Assembly: GCA_011947345.1 (NCBI GenBank)
Contig: JAAVTG010000841.1
Location: forward strand, 1-42,525
DNA from: Phytophthora quininea
Taxonomy: Eukaryota; Oomycota; Peronosporomycetes; Peronosporales; Peronosporaceae
Length of the DNA stretch: 42,525 bases
Direction of reading: 5' to 3'
In this document: positions 28,833 through 37,621 of the stretch, in pieces
Position numbering within the stretch: the stretch's first letter is position 1
Layout: every line of letters begins with the position of its first letter
Made by a program: the position numbers and the translations under genes
Notes under the pieces: generated by a model
The model's database searches: none
Told to the model about the DNA's origin: nothing
The model's input: the letters and a program-made list of their open reading frames with translations, nothing else

Positions 28833-30544
28833 CTAGCGGCAAAACTGCGGCGCCGGAGCAGTGGTGGGCACCATGCCTAGCGTGAATTCTGCCTTCTGGA
28901 ACTGCTCTGCGTTCCACGCATCGTCACGGGCATCTGGTGGTGGTCCTTCAATTGTTGGCATTGGAGGTGGCGGTGCTGTTGAGGTTTGGGTTGCAGGCGC
29001 TCCGAACGCCGACGACGACGACGTTGCTGTGGCACCAAATGCGTTGGTACTTGGAGCACCAAATGGACTGCTGGATGGAGTGGCTCCAAACGGAGACGCT
29101 GTTGCCGTCGTAGATGAAGCTCCAGCACCAAATGGGTTGGCCGTTCCAGTTGTGCTTCCTGAAGAGGAGCCAAAGCCCGTCGAGGACCCGCCAAAAGGTG
29201 TCGACGTCGCAGTATTTGTCGATGCACCACCTCCAAATGGATTAGCGCTGGTTGTCGTTCCAGACGAACTGCCGAAAGCCGAGCTAGTGTTTCCCAAAGG
29301 CGCGCCAAATGGCGACGGTGTGGCCGTTGCTGCTGCTCCTCCACCGAACGGCGACGCTGCCGGCTTTGCCCCGCCGCCAAATCCAGAGAATCCCGATCCA
29401 GTAGCGCCAAATGCAGTCGTTGACGACGTAGTACTGCTTCCAAATGGCGACGACGAAGTCGTGGCGCCAGCTCCAAATGGAGACGAAGCCGGAGCACTGG
29501 TGGCACCCCGAACGGTGTAGTGGAAGGCGCGCCGAATGGGCTAGCTGCTGGTGTCGCTGGTTTTCCAAATGGTGACGAAGCAGCAGTAGCGGCAGCTCCA
29601 AACGGAGACGATGAAGGTGCAGCGGCTGCTCCTCCAAATGGCGACGATGCCGGGGCAGCAGCAGCGCCACCTCCGAACGGATTCGCTGCTGCACTTCCAA
29701 ATCCTGCTCCTCCTCCTAGTGCCGACGGTGCTCCAAAGGCTGTTGACGTACTAACTCCACCAAACGGGCTAGCTGCTGCCCCGCCAAATCCAGTAGTACC
29801 GCCACCAAACGGGCTAGCAGCAGGCGTCGCAGGTTTACCAAATGGCGATGCTGCTGCTGTCGCCCCTCCAAAAGGACTCGCCGTAGTCGCCCCACCGCCA
29901 AACGGAGACACCGACGCCGCCGGAGCTCCGAATGGACTTGCAGCACCTCCTCCAAAAGGGTTGGCAGCTCCACCTCCAAACCCTGAAGACCCTGGCAGCG
30001 GTTCTCCATTGAACAGCTTCTGCGCCGACTGATGGTTCTCCAGCAATGAAATCACTCGCTGTCGTTGGCTCTGCTGCTCTGCCGCCAGTTTCTGCATCTT
30101 TTGCGTGGATTGCGAGCAGTTCCCCGATGTCTTGAGCTCCTGGTACGCTTCCCATCGAGCCTCTTCGGCACTCACGTCTCCTCCCACACAACTTGGCAGC
30201 TACAACACAATCCATCAATCAACAACCACTGAACCCTCCTCTAAGCAACATGAACCACGTACTCCTTTAGCAACTGCGAAGCCTGAAAGTGGCCACTGTG
30301 GCGGATGGCGCAGCTCCTCGATGGCCAACGTCCGTCCCGACTCGGTCATCTCCACGCCATGGCTGGCTCCTGTGTTGCCTCCTCCTCCGAACGGACTCTG
30401 CTGCGCCCCGAAGCTATTGCCGCCGCTGCTGCGGTTGCCGTTGCCTCCAAAGGCCTCGTGCGAGAAGCGGCAGTTGTTGCCGTTGCGGCAATTGCCCTGC
30501 AGGAAGAACTTGCACGGCTTCATGTTGCCTCCTGGGCGGCCCAT
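28833..30544 (-). CDS. NUP42: FG nucleoporin of the Nup42/NUPL2 type
   Basis: Nup42 sits on the cytoplasmic face of the nuclear pore and binds Gle1 in mRNA export. The protein starts at 30544 with MGRPGGNMKPCKFFLQGNCR, a CCCH zinc finger (C-x8-C-x5-C-x3-H, ending NNCRFSH) as in NUPL2. Then HPPQWPLSGFAVAKG is spliced to LPSCVGGDVSAEEARWEAYQ, also conserved in this family. A long run of FG repeats, mostly PFGG, SPFG and NPFGG spaced by Gly, Ala, Ser and Thr, fills most of the rest. The end reads DDAWNAEQFQKAEFTLGMVP, resembling the Gle1-binding motif of Nup42. One frame change lies near 29512, in a CACCCCG run, and the FG pattern continues on both sides. The gene runs head-to-head with TMEM43. 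Confidence 0.88.
30200..30262 (-). other. Intron in the Nup42-like gene
   Basis: On the minus strand the donor is GTACGTGG (first base 30262) and the acceptor TTGTAG (last base 30200). The 63 bp intron joins GFAVAKG to LPSCVGGDVSAEE. Confidence 0.85.
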
Positions 30545-30598
30545 GCTGTACTGAATTTTCTACTGGTGACTTTGTACAGTATACTGAGCGATCAGAAA

Positions 30599-31918
30599 AT
30601 GAAGGAGGTGACCATCGGCGGTCTGATCTTGCTGGCGTCCGTGGCGACCACGTGCGTGTTTGAGTCTGCGCTGGTGCGTAGCATCAAGAGCTTCGAAGAG
30701 GGTCGAGCGGTGGTGGTTTCCCTGCCAGGCCCTCAAGTCTCGACGCTGAATGAAGACAAACTCGTGCACTTCAGTGGCCTCATCACAACGACGCAAGCCC
30801 CACCCAAAACTACAATTGATGATCTCCGGTTGAGTCCATTTGTATTGGACTTAACTTTCGGCATTGCCGTGAAGGGAGTGAGACTGCACCGTCATGTGGA
30901 GATGCTGCAGTGGGTCGAGACGTCCCACACAAGCACCAGCAGCACCCCAGAAGACGAGGATCGGAGAGTCGACGACGACCGAGACAGGATTTTCATGTAC
31001 GATCTCAAGTGGAAGGAGGAAAGAATCGACAGCAGTTCTTTCAATGATATAAGCTACTGGAATCCGCCGGAGGAAGCGTGGATCCACAAGGGTTTGGTGG
31101 TCACAGCTAAAGATTTGATTATCGGGGAGTTCCCGTTGAGTGGCGAGCTTGTGGACCAAATTCAGAGACGGGAGCGCGTGCAGTTGAACAACCCAAACAG
31201 GAGGGTGATGCAGAATGTGATGGAGCAGTGGGAAGGTGGCAATTGGCGAAAAGAGAGTGCGCTGGGTACTGTTACGATGGAGGAGAACTACTTTTATTTG
31301 CGCACTGAACAGAGAGAACCAGTGCTGGGAGACCTTCGTGTATACTTTGAAGTCGCCCCTAACTACCCAGTGACGGTGTGTGCAAAGCAGCAAAAGGGAA
31401 AGTTGGTGCCTTTCAAGAATAAAGCCGGCGACAAACTGTTCTTGCTGGAAGACGGAGTGATGGCGGCGGATGAACTATTCGACAAGAAGACGCAGACAGA
31501 AGTAAGTGATGAGTATTTGTTATTTACAGGATGGAGGAGTAATGCTTGTATTTTGCTGCAGGTGCGGAAGAATCGGTTCTTCCGATTGTTCGCTGGCGTG
31601 ATGGCTTTCATGGGCTTTCTGGTGCTGCGTGTTCCTCTTCTCGACCGCTTTGGGTCGGTTTTAGCCGGTGTTCAACAGCATTTACTGGCAAGCAGTCTAA
31701 GCCTCGCGCTTACTTTCTCGGTCGTCGGCGTTAACTGGGTCTTGTACAGGTAAAAGATACAGTATCGATGCTATTGTGTTGCTTTCCAGCTGATTTTCTA
31801 ACGAGCGTTTCTATTTGGCAGACCATTGTGGACAGTAGCGATGTGGCTCGGCGGTTGGACACCTTCCGTTGCATTATTCCTTTTCTATCGCGCCAAGCGC
31901 GAGTTGAAGACGCAGTAA
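30599..31918 (+). CDS. TMEM43: TMEM43/LUMA-family membrane protein
   Basis: TMEM43 (LUMA) is an ER and inner-nuclear-envelope protein. I chose the ATG at 30599 (MKEVTIGGLILLASVATTCV) because a membrane helix starts there. The long open frame to 30305 overlaps the opposite-strand Nup42 coding sequence and looks like a shadow. The body has the family features: FEEGRAVVVSLPGPQVSTLN, NEDKLVHFSGLI, a long lumenal region with FMYDLKWKEERIDSSSF and YWNPPEEAWIHKGLVVTAKD, and GDLRVYFEVAP. At the end are hydrophobic segments (FRLFAGVMAFMGFLVLRVPL, LASSLSLALTFSVVGVNW, VAMWLGGWTPSVALFFY). Two introns join exon ends in frame, and the stop is TAA at 31916-31918. The frame is clean throughout, in contrast to several neighbours. 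Confidence 0.85.
31502..31561 (+). other. Intron in TMEM43
   Basis: Donor GTAAGT and acceptor CTGCAG. The 60 bp length keeps the frame open if retained, but removal joins KKTQTE to VRKNRFFRLFAG and drops a segment absent from the family pattern. Confidence 0.6.
31750..31821 (+). other. Intron in TMEM43
   Basis: Donor GTAAAAG and acceptor TTGGCAG. Splicing completes an Arg codon and adds the last exon, PLWTVAMWLGGWTPSVALFF and onward to the stop. Confidence 0.85.
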
Positions 31919-31985
31919 GTTGTGTGGGTCCCAAAACAATTGCACGGACCAGATGGAGTCGAAAATGTTGTGCGCTCTTTGGATG

Positions 31986-32871
31986 TTATGCTGTAACAGT
32001 ATCGTGCGGCAGCGTTTCCAGCATCCGCGCCATCTCACTGACTGTCCCATCAACCAGTTTCCTCACTGCACTGACGAACTTAGACTCATCTAGGTTGAAA
32101 TCGCCTGGCACAAAGCGGGCGTAGTATTCTAGTCGTGCCGAGTTGCTGCTTTGTGGTCGAACAGTCAGCCACGTGGTCTCGTGGAAATGAAAGTCACCGA
32201 ATTCGTCTTGCCCCTTGTACAGCGCACGACACGCTAACACTTGGCGGTTGCTCTCCTCACACTTCCTTATCGCGCCATTCCCAATCGTATATCGTTCACT
32301 GTCATTTGACTCGTAGTGAATTCCCATTGAGAGGCTGGCGACGCTGTCGGACGTGATACTCTACTTGTGGTTTTACCGAAAGCATCGCGTTCATTTGTTG
32401 GATCAGCGCCGCTCGATTCATCACATGGGCACTGAGTCGACTGTGCTCCGCCTCGGATTCTCGTCTCAATTCCAATTGCTGCATCGCGATCGCCTTCCAC
32501 ATGCTAAAGAGCGGATTGCAAGCTTGCTTCTTCTCCCGGCGAGCTTGTTGAGTTTGGAGTCTGGCCAATTCATTCGACTGATCGATCGTTTGCTGCTTCA
32601 GCGTCTTCCGTTCGACTTTCACTTTCAGGCGGTATTTGAACCTTCGCTCGGCTCCTTTGTCGATCTTCTGCAAAGAGTTCTTGCCTCGTTGCTCTTCTTC
32701 GCTGCTTGGTGTTTGTTCGTCCGTCGCACTGCTCCAGGAGGCGAGAAGCGACTCGGTCTCTTCTATCAGTTGATGACAGGCGAGATGCAGCTCCTCAGGC
32801 GGTTTATGGCTTTCATCAAATTGCTCTTCCCATTCGTCCAGAAACTCCACAAGCGCCTGACTGTCTTCCAT
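31986..32871 (-). pseudogene. Coiled-coil oomycete-family protein, internally deleted paralogue
   Basis: This is a shortened paralogue of the gene at 33129-34331. The N-terminal half begins MEDSQALVEFLDEWEEQ (32871), has the basic coiled-coil block RRFKYRLKVKVERKTLKQQ, then LARLQTQQARREKKQACNPL and FSMWKAIAMQQLELRRE. Near 32390-32340 the protein jumps from the MNAML segment straight to YTIGNGAIRKCEESNRQVL, skipping about 130 residues found in the paralogue, with a change of frame. The C-terminal part (FHFHETTWLTVRPQSSNSAR, LEYYARFVPGDFN) continues to the stop at 31986. The in-frame ATG at 32919 is possible but lacks similarity. It may be a pseudogene. The family resembles proteins annotated in Phytophthora as M96 mating-specific, from memory only. 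Confidence 0.75.
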
Positions 32872-33128
32872 CTCGAGAGCTGGGCAAAAGAAACAAGAAT
32901 GACACACTACCAGCAGCAACAGTACTGTACCAAGAACACGTGATTGTGGGATCGCAAGAACACATAATCACCCGCGATTAACCCTTACCGGTATATCTAC
33001 GCCGATGGGAATTGGTTTCCCGCCTGGAATCTCCGCGCGTTTCCAGGTGATGGCAATGTTCAGCCATGATGCATGAATTCACCAAAGCAAGCCATGTTAT
33101 GCGGAGCCAACACTATCTCCTCGCGTAT

Positions 33129-34331
33129 TTAAACAACTACTTCCATCGATTCTCCATCATTTTTGGCAAGCATGTCAAGCATCCTCATCATCTCGTTGTT
33201 TCCGTCCTCCACCAGTTTCGTCACGGCATTGACGAACGGCGTAGTCGTGGCCGTGGTGCCGGCAGAGCTGTTGACTTGTCCCGGCAGAAATCGGCCGTAG
33301 AGTTCCAACCGTGTTGAGTTGTCGCCCTTTGCGGATACGATCAGCCACATCGTTTCGTGCAGCAGCAGTCCGTCGAACTCGCCGTGGCCTTCAAACAGCG
33401 TACGATACACGAAGACACGGCGCTCAGATTCATGGAATTTCTTCATGGCGCCATAGCCAACCATGTTTGCACTGTCATGTTCAGCGTGACGAAATCCCGA
33501 GTACTTGACCCCGAATGTGTTGCTGTCGGAGTCATCAACGTCGGTATCGTTAGCGCTCGCTGATTTCCTCACTAAAGCAGCAAAGGCGTCGCATATACGA
33601 TCGAGCTCAAGCGGAACATCCGTAGCAGTTGAGAATTCCAGGAGATCAATCCCTTGGAACTGTTTCCAAGTCAACGTGTAGGTCGACAGTGACGACGCTG
33701 TCGATTCGACTCCACGCATCGCGTGATCCATTTGGGCGTAGATTTCATCCAACTCCTCAGCAAACGCCTTCATCATCGCCATACCGCTCTGAAGCGTCTT
33801 CGTCGAGCACAGGACTTGGGAGTCACTTAAGTTTCTCGATGCTAGGACTGTGTTCATCTCGCGGATCAGCAGCGCCTGGTTCATCGCGTCGGCGCTGAGT
33901 CGATTTTGCTCCTTCTCAGATTTCCTCCGCAATCCCAACTCCCGCGTTGCAATTGCCTTCCACATGCTGAAGGACGGATTGCACGCTAGCTTCTTCCTGC
34001 GTGCTTGTTGAGTCTGCAGTCGACTTAACGCATTCGACAGATCGATCGCTTGCTGCTTCAACGCGCTCCGTTCCGCTTTCACTTTCTGGCGATACTGCAA
34101 TCGTCGCTGAGCTCCGTTGTCAACTTTCTCTTGGCGTTCGCGTTTCCGACGAGTAATAGTAGTTCGCAGTCCATCGTCACTTCCTACTTGGAAGTCTTCC
34201 ATTGTGTCGGTCGCTGATAGCAAGTGGTTCTCGAGGAGCAGATCGTCCAACTCGACCAATTGATGATGAAGTTGGTTGTCAGCTGGTCCCCACTCCTCCA
34301 GAAATTCCGCAATCGCTTGGTATTCGGCCAT
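33129..34331 (-). CDS. Coiled-coil oomycete-family protein (possibly M96-like)
   Basis: This is an intact 400-residue protein. I chose the ATG at 34331 (MAEYQAIAEFLEEW) because the paralogue starts the same way. An acidic N-terminus is followed by a basic, heptad-like region QRRLQYRQKVKAERSALKQQ continuing to RLQTQQARRKK. This resembles a bZIP-type basic region plus coiled coil, though no classic N-x7-R is evident. The conserved NPSFSMWKAIATRELGLRRK comes next. A C-terminal globular half (LDRICDAFAALVRKSASAND, FHESERRVFVYRTLFEGHGE, MLLHETMWLIV-like LLLHETMWLIVSAKGDNST, LYGRFLPGQ) looks like a ligand-binding or START-like fold by pattern only. Function is unknown. Confidence 0.8.
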   Translation of the reverse strand: MAEYQAIAEFLEEWGPADNQLHHQLVELDDLLLENHLLSATDTMEDFQVGSDDGLRTTITRRKRERQEKVDNGAQRRLQYRQKVKAERSALKQQAIDLSNALSRLQTQQARRKKLACNPSFSMWKAIATRELGLRRKSEKEQNRLSADAMNQALLIREMNTVLASRNLSDSQVLCSTKTLQSGMAMMKAFAEELDEIYAQMDHAMRGVESTASSLSTYTLTWKQFQGIDLLEFSTATDVPLELDRICDAFAALVRKSASANDTDVDDSDSNTFGVKYSGFRHAEHDSANMVGYGAMKKFHESERRVFVYRTLFEGHGEFDGLLLHETMWLIVSAKGDNSTRLELYGRFLPGQVNSSAGTTATTTPFVNAVTKLVEDGNNEMMRMLDMLAKNDGESMEVVV

Positions 34332-34537
34332 CTTGGCAAAAACAAAGTGAATTGCGAATGAATGAGCAATAACTGTGGAAGATTGTGCTGCTGAAGAAAA
34401 CACACAATCAAACTCAACAAAACAGGATTAGTTTCTCACGATTTCCTGCAGATGAGAAACATTCGTTTCTAGTATAACTTTCTCGTTACTTACAAGAAAG
34501 CGAAAGCTTGAATTCCCTTAAAGCAGTTCCTACTGTA

Positions 34538-35462
34538 TTAGACAACCACTGCGGGGTTCTTCTCCACAGCGTTCAGTAGATCCATGATGGTCGAAAAGCG
34601 AATGTCGGGGAAAAACTCTTCGCGATCGCGTTGGACCTTCTTTGGTCGAGGGCCAGCATCCCTTTCGGCGTATAGAGCTTGAATTCAGCCATCGCCGCCA
34701 TGAAAGAACCTTTTTCCTCGGCTGCAACAATCTCCTTCAGGGTATCGACAGACTCGAACCTAATCTCCAGGTCCGTCACCTTGTCGTTCCGCTTCAAGAC
34801 TTCGGCCACCTCCATCCACGTCGTCGCTTCGCCTTGAATGCTGGTGTAGTGTCGCCACTTCTTGGGGTCTTCAGCAGCTCACCGACGGCTTTGGCTACGT
34901 CGCGGACGCGAGTAATTGAGAAAGTGTCGTGACCGGAACCATCAATGGTTAGCGTGTTCGCCTGCATGTCGAGTGGGAACATTCCTTCCACGTCGTAGAG
35001 GTGGCGTTTCGAGCTGGGGACGACGTAGTCCATGACCCACCCGATCATCACCACCGTCCACTCCAAGTCGTCCTGGGCTTTCAGCACTTCCTTGACGGTT
35101 TGGTTGTAGGGGTGGACGATGTCAGCCACGGGAAACGCCTCCGAGTTGTGGGCGAACTCGGACGGAATGAAGCGCTTGCACTTGGGCGTCTGCTTGCAGG
35201 CCTCGATCAGAGCCAAGTGGGCGTCGATGTAGTCTGGAAACATCCCGGGAATCGTGGCCACGAGAGCGTCGCAGTCATGCAGCAGCTCTACGAGTTGAGC
35301 GACCGACGTGTAGTCGGTGATTCGTTGGCCAAGTACTCCCGGTTTCCCATCAAAGAAAGCCTTGTGGGACCGCGTCAGGATCACCACCTCGTGGCCGGCC
35401 TTGGGCAGCTCCTCGGCAAAATATTTGGCAAAGCACCCGGCACCAGCAACAGCAACGCGCAT
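34538..35462 (-). CDS. NmrA/isoflavone-reductase-like NAD(P)-binding protein, frame broken
   Basis: The start MRVAVAGAGCFAKYFAEELP has the G-x-G-x-x-x-x Rossmann loop, followed by GHEVVILTRSHKA, CDALVATIPGMFPDYID, ALIEACKQTPKCKRFIPSEF and YNQTVKEVLKAQDDLEWTVV. This is the arrangement of NmrA-like and isoflavone-reductase-like atypical short-chain dehydrogenases, including the FIPSEF motif. The substrate is unknown. The frame changes near 34840 (to EVAEVLKRNDKVTDLEIRFE) and again near 34640 (to FFPDIRFSTIMDLLNAVEKN), ending at TAA in 34540-34538. The second break is close to a GGGGAAAAA run. Similarity continues across each break, so sequence error is likely. Confidence 0.85.
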
Positions 35463-35731
35463 GACAATTGGAGCTGATGGGCAGTGATTCTAAGAGTGGG
35501 GTTCCTCCAACAAGACCAAGATGTCTGTCGATTGCGATCGTCAACAGATCTGGTCCAGTACTTGATTGCGGGGACCGATCAACAAGGAACTGCGGGCGCG
35601 TCATCCAAAAGAGTTGAAGTTTATGTAGCCATGTCAAGTCAGGTCTATCCATCTCTCAAATGATTGCTCCAGCAATCTCGACGCCAGTCATTCGAAAAGC
35701 AGTTCTAATTCTCTACCAAATTCCGGCAGCA

Positions 35732-36421
35732 ATGGACGTGGACATGAGCAACGACATGGTGATCAACGCCGCCGCGATCTCCCAGCAGGCGCAGGACTCG
35801 ATGGACGTGGAGGTCGATGACAGCCCCATCCGCCCCAACTTCCCGGCGCTCTCGGCCCAGCAGCAGTCCGGCGGCAAGAACGACTTCCGCCGCGTCCGCG
35901 TGCCCGCCCACCGGTACACGCCGCTCAAGAACGACTGGCCCAACATCATGAAGCCCATCGTGGAGCATCTGCATCTGCAGATACGCATGAACACCAAGAC
36001 GCGCTGCATCGAGCTCAAGAACTCACCGCAGACGGTGGACGCCGGCGCGTTGCAGAAGGCCGCGGACTTTGTGCAGGCCTACATGATGGGCTTCGAGGTG
36101 CAGGACGCCGTGGCGCTGCTGCGGCTGGAGGACCTTTTCATTGACACATTCGAGGTGAACGACGTCAAGATGCTCAAGGGCGACCACCTGAGTCGCGCCA
36201 TCGGCCGTGTGGCTGGTCAGGACGGCAAGACCAAGTATGCCGTCGAGAACGCCACGCGCACGCGCATCGTGCTGGCCGACCAGAAGATCCACATTCTGGG
36301 CTCCTTTGCCAACATCAAGCTGGCCAGAGATGCCATTTGCTCGCTCATTATGGGCGCGCCACCAGGAAAGGTCTACAACAAGATGCGCAACGTCGCGAGC
36401 CGAATGAACGAGCGATTTTGA
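35732..36421 (+). CDS. PNO1: PNO1/Dim2, 40S ribosome assembly factor
   Basis: PNO1 binds near the 3' end of 18S rRNA in pre-40S particles and works with the nuclease Nob1. The ATG at 35732 (MDVDMSNDMVINAAAISQQA) starts the usual acidic N-terminus. KH-like domains follow with family motifs: FRRVRVPAHRYTPLKNDWPN, IRMNTKTRCIELKNSPQTVD, FVQAYMMGFEVQDAVALLRL and LFIDTFEVNDVK. Next come KGDHLSRAIGRVAGQDGKTK, ENATRTRIVLADQKIHILGS and the end GAPPGKVYNKMRNVASRMNE. The length, 229 residues, fits the family. It is intronless and free of frame breaks. The frame is open upstream to 35660, but without similarity. Confidence 0.96.
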   Translation: MDVDMSNDMVINAAAISQQAQDSMDVEVDDSPIRPNFPALSAQQQSGGKNDFRRVRVPAHRYTPLKNDWPNIMKPIVEHLHLQIRMNTKTRCIELKNSPQTVDAGALQKAADFVQAYMMGFEVQDAVALLRLEDLFIDTFEVNDVKMLKGDHLSRAIGRVAGQDGKTKYAVENATRTRIVLADQKIHILGSFANIKLARDAICSLIMGAPPGKVYNKMRNVASRMNERF

Positions 36422-36610
36422 GTTGTGAAGCGGCTTTTTAGAGTTAAGAAGAGATCACGGGACGAGTGCTGCTGCTCGCGGAGCACGACGCGCCCCACTT
36501 AAATATATTCCTTTGCTTTTGTTTGTTTTGGCCTGTCTGGACGGTAGCACTCGAGTTGAGATCTCCGCATCGTTTGAAAGTGTGTCGACAATCATCACGA
36601 GGGCGGCGGC

Positions 36611-37490
36611 CTATGCGCGAAACCGTCGCTTTGCACCGAGAGAGGCGTCGACAATGCGGTGCAGCTCGCCGGTAATGGGCTCGATGTTCTTGTCGGCCTC
36701 GAAGCAGTCGAACAGCTCCATGTCCACGCCAGGCATCTCACTATAAAACGCAAGAATCTACACACAAAGAGATCAGCAACCAATTCGATCCCTTTGGCAT
36801 CTCCACCTTCTCAGTCCTCACCATATGCGCGGACCCGTAACATGAAAACATTCCTTGCGCTCCCTTCACATGCACCACCTGCGGGTCGATCTGGTTCAGC
36901 GTCGCCGCTAAACATTGCAATCCAAAGTCACCCATGAGCTCCATTGTAACAACCGCCACCTTCCTCCAAGATTCTGCACCCACCGAACTGCAGCGCCGCG
37001 TCCTTGAGGTTGATAATGGTGCGCGTGAACTCGTCCGTATTGACCTCGGTCGTCTCGGACTGCGCTCTGCGATAAACAAACAGTTAATCAATTAGCCCCA
37101 TATATAATTTTGACTGCGCTTCTCCACGCACATCATGTCTCCGCTGTCGCCGTCCAGCAGACACACGTAGCTGGTGCCAGGGTACACGGCCTTGATGCGC
37201 TCGAACTGCTCCTGGAACAGCATGCGTCTCTGCAGGTCGCCGCGTCGTCGCGAGAGGCAGCGGCACCACAGACTCATGGGCGGGGCTCCGCGAAGCAGAG
37301 CGGGGTCTCTCGGCAGCAACTCGTGCTGCGCCAACTGACCCAAGCCCCTCGTCTGCTTCGGACCTGGCAGTGGCTGTTATGGGGCCGATATGTTCGGTCG
37401 TGGCATCGCGACATGGGACTTCTGCACCACTTATCTCGGGACGCAAAATTTTCGCCCGGATTTGCACATATATTCCGACCCACTTATTGT
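36611..37490 (-). CDS. Unrecognised multi-exon gene
   Basis: A plausible chain of exons reads RMLFQEQFERIKAVYPGTSY and DGDSGDMMCVEKR (about 37230-37115), QSETTEVNTDEFTRTIINLK (about 37070-37010), then LGATLN-like LAATLNQIDPQVVHVKGAQG and CYGSAHM (about 36920-36822). After an intron it ends ILAFYSEMPGVDMELFDCFE, ADKNIEPITGELHRIVDASL and GAKRRFRA with TAG at 36613-36611. The start is not settled; MTLVHNKW near 37503 and ATG codons near 37275 are both possible. Junctions around 37115-37075 and 36990-36925 include probable short introns or frame changes. I do not recognise the family. The 3' end faces the PNO1 stop, about 190 bp away. Confidence 0.45.
36758..36821 (-). other. Intron in the unrecognised gene
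   Basis: The donor GTGAGGAC begins at 36821 and the acceptor TGTGTAG ends at 36758. Splicing joins YGSAHM to ILAFYSEMPG in frame. Confidence 0.65.
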
Positions 37491-37621
37491 GGACAAGTGT
37501 CATGCGTTTTTTCGAGTACTTGAAGTCCATTTTCGTCTCCACTTCGGTTGAGGAGATCGCTCTACTGGTGTCTTGGCAACGTGCATGTCAAATGCTTTTG
37601 GAATGGCGTGTGTTTGTGTTT

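Noticed and set aside
28861..30032. Two long open frames on the plus strand (28861-29520 and 29520-30032), rich in Pro, Asn, Gly and Ala
   Set aside because: They are the antisense reading of the FG-repeat nucleoporin; the repeat codons keep the opposite frame open.
30305..30598. N-terminal extension of the TMEM43 open frame
   Set aside because: It is antisense to the Nup42 zinc-finger exon, Ala-rich and without similarity; the membrane helix begins at the later ATG.
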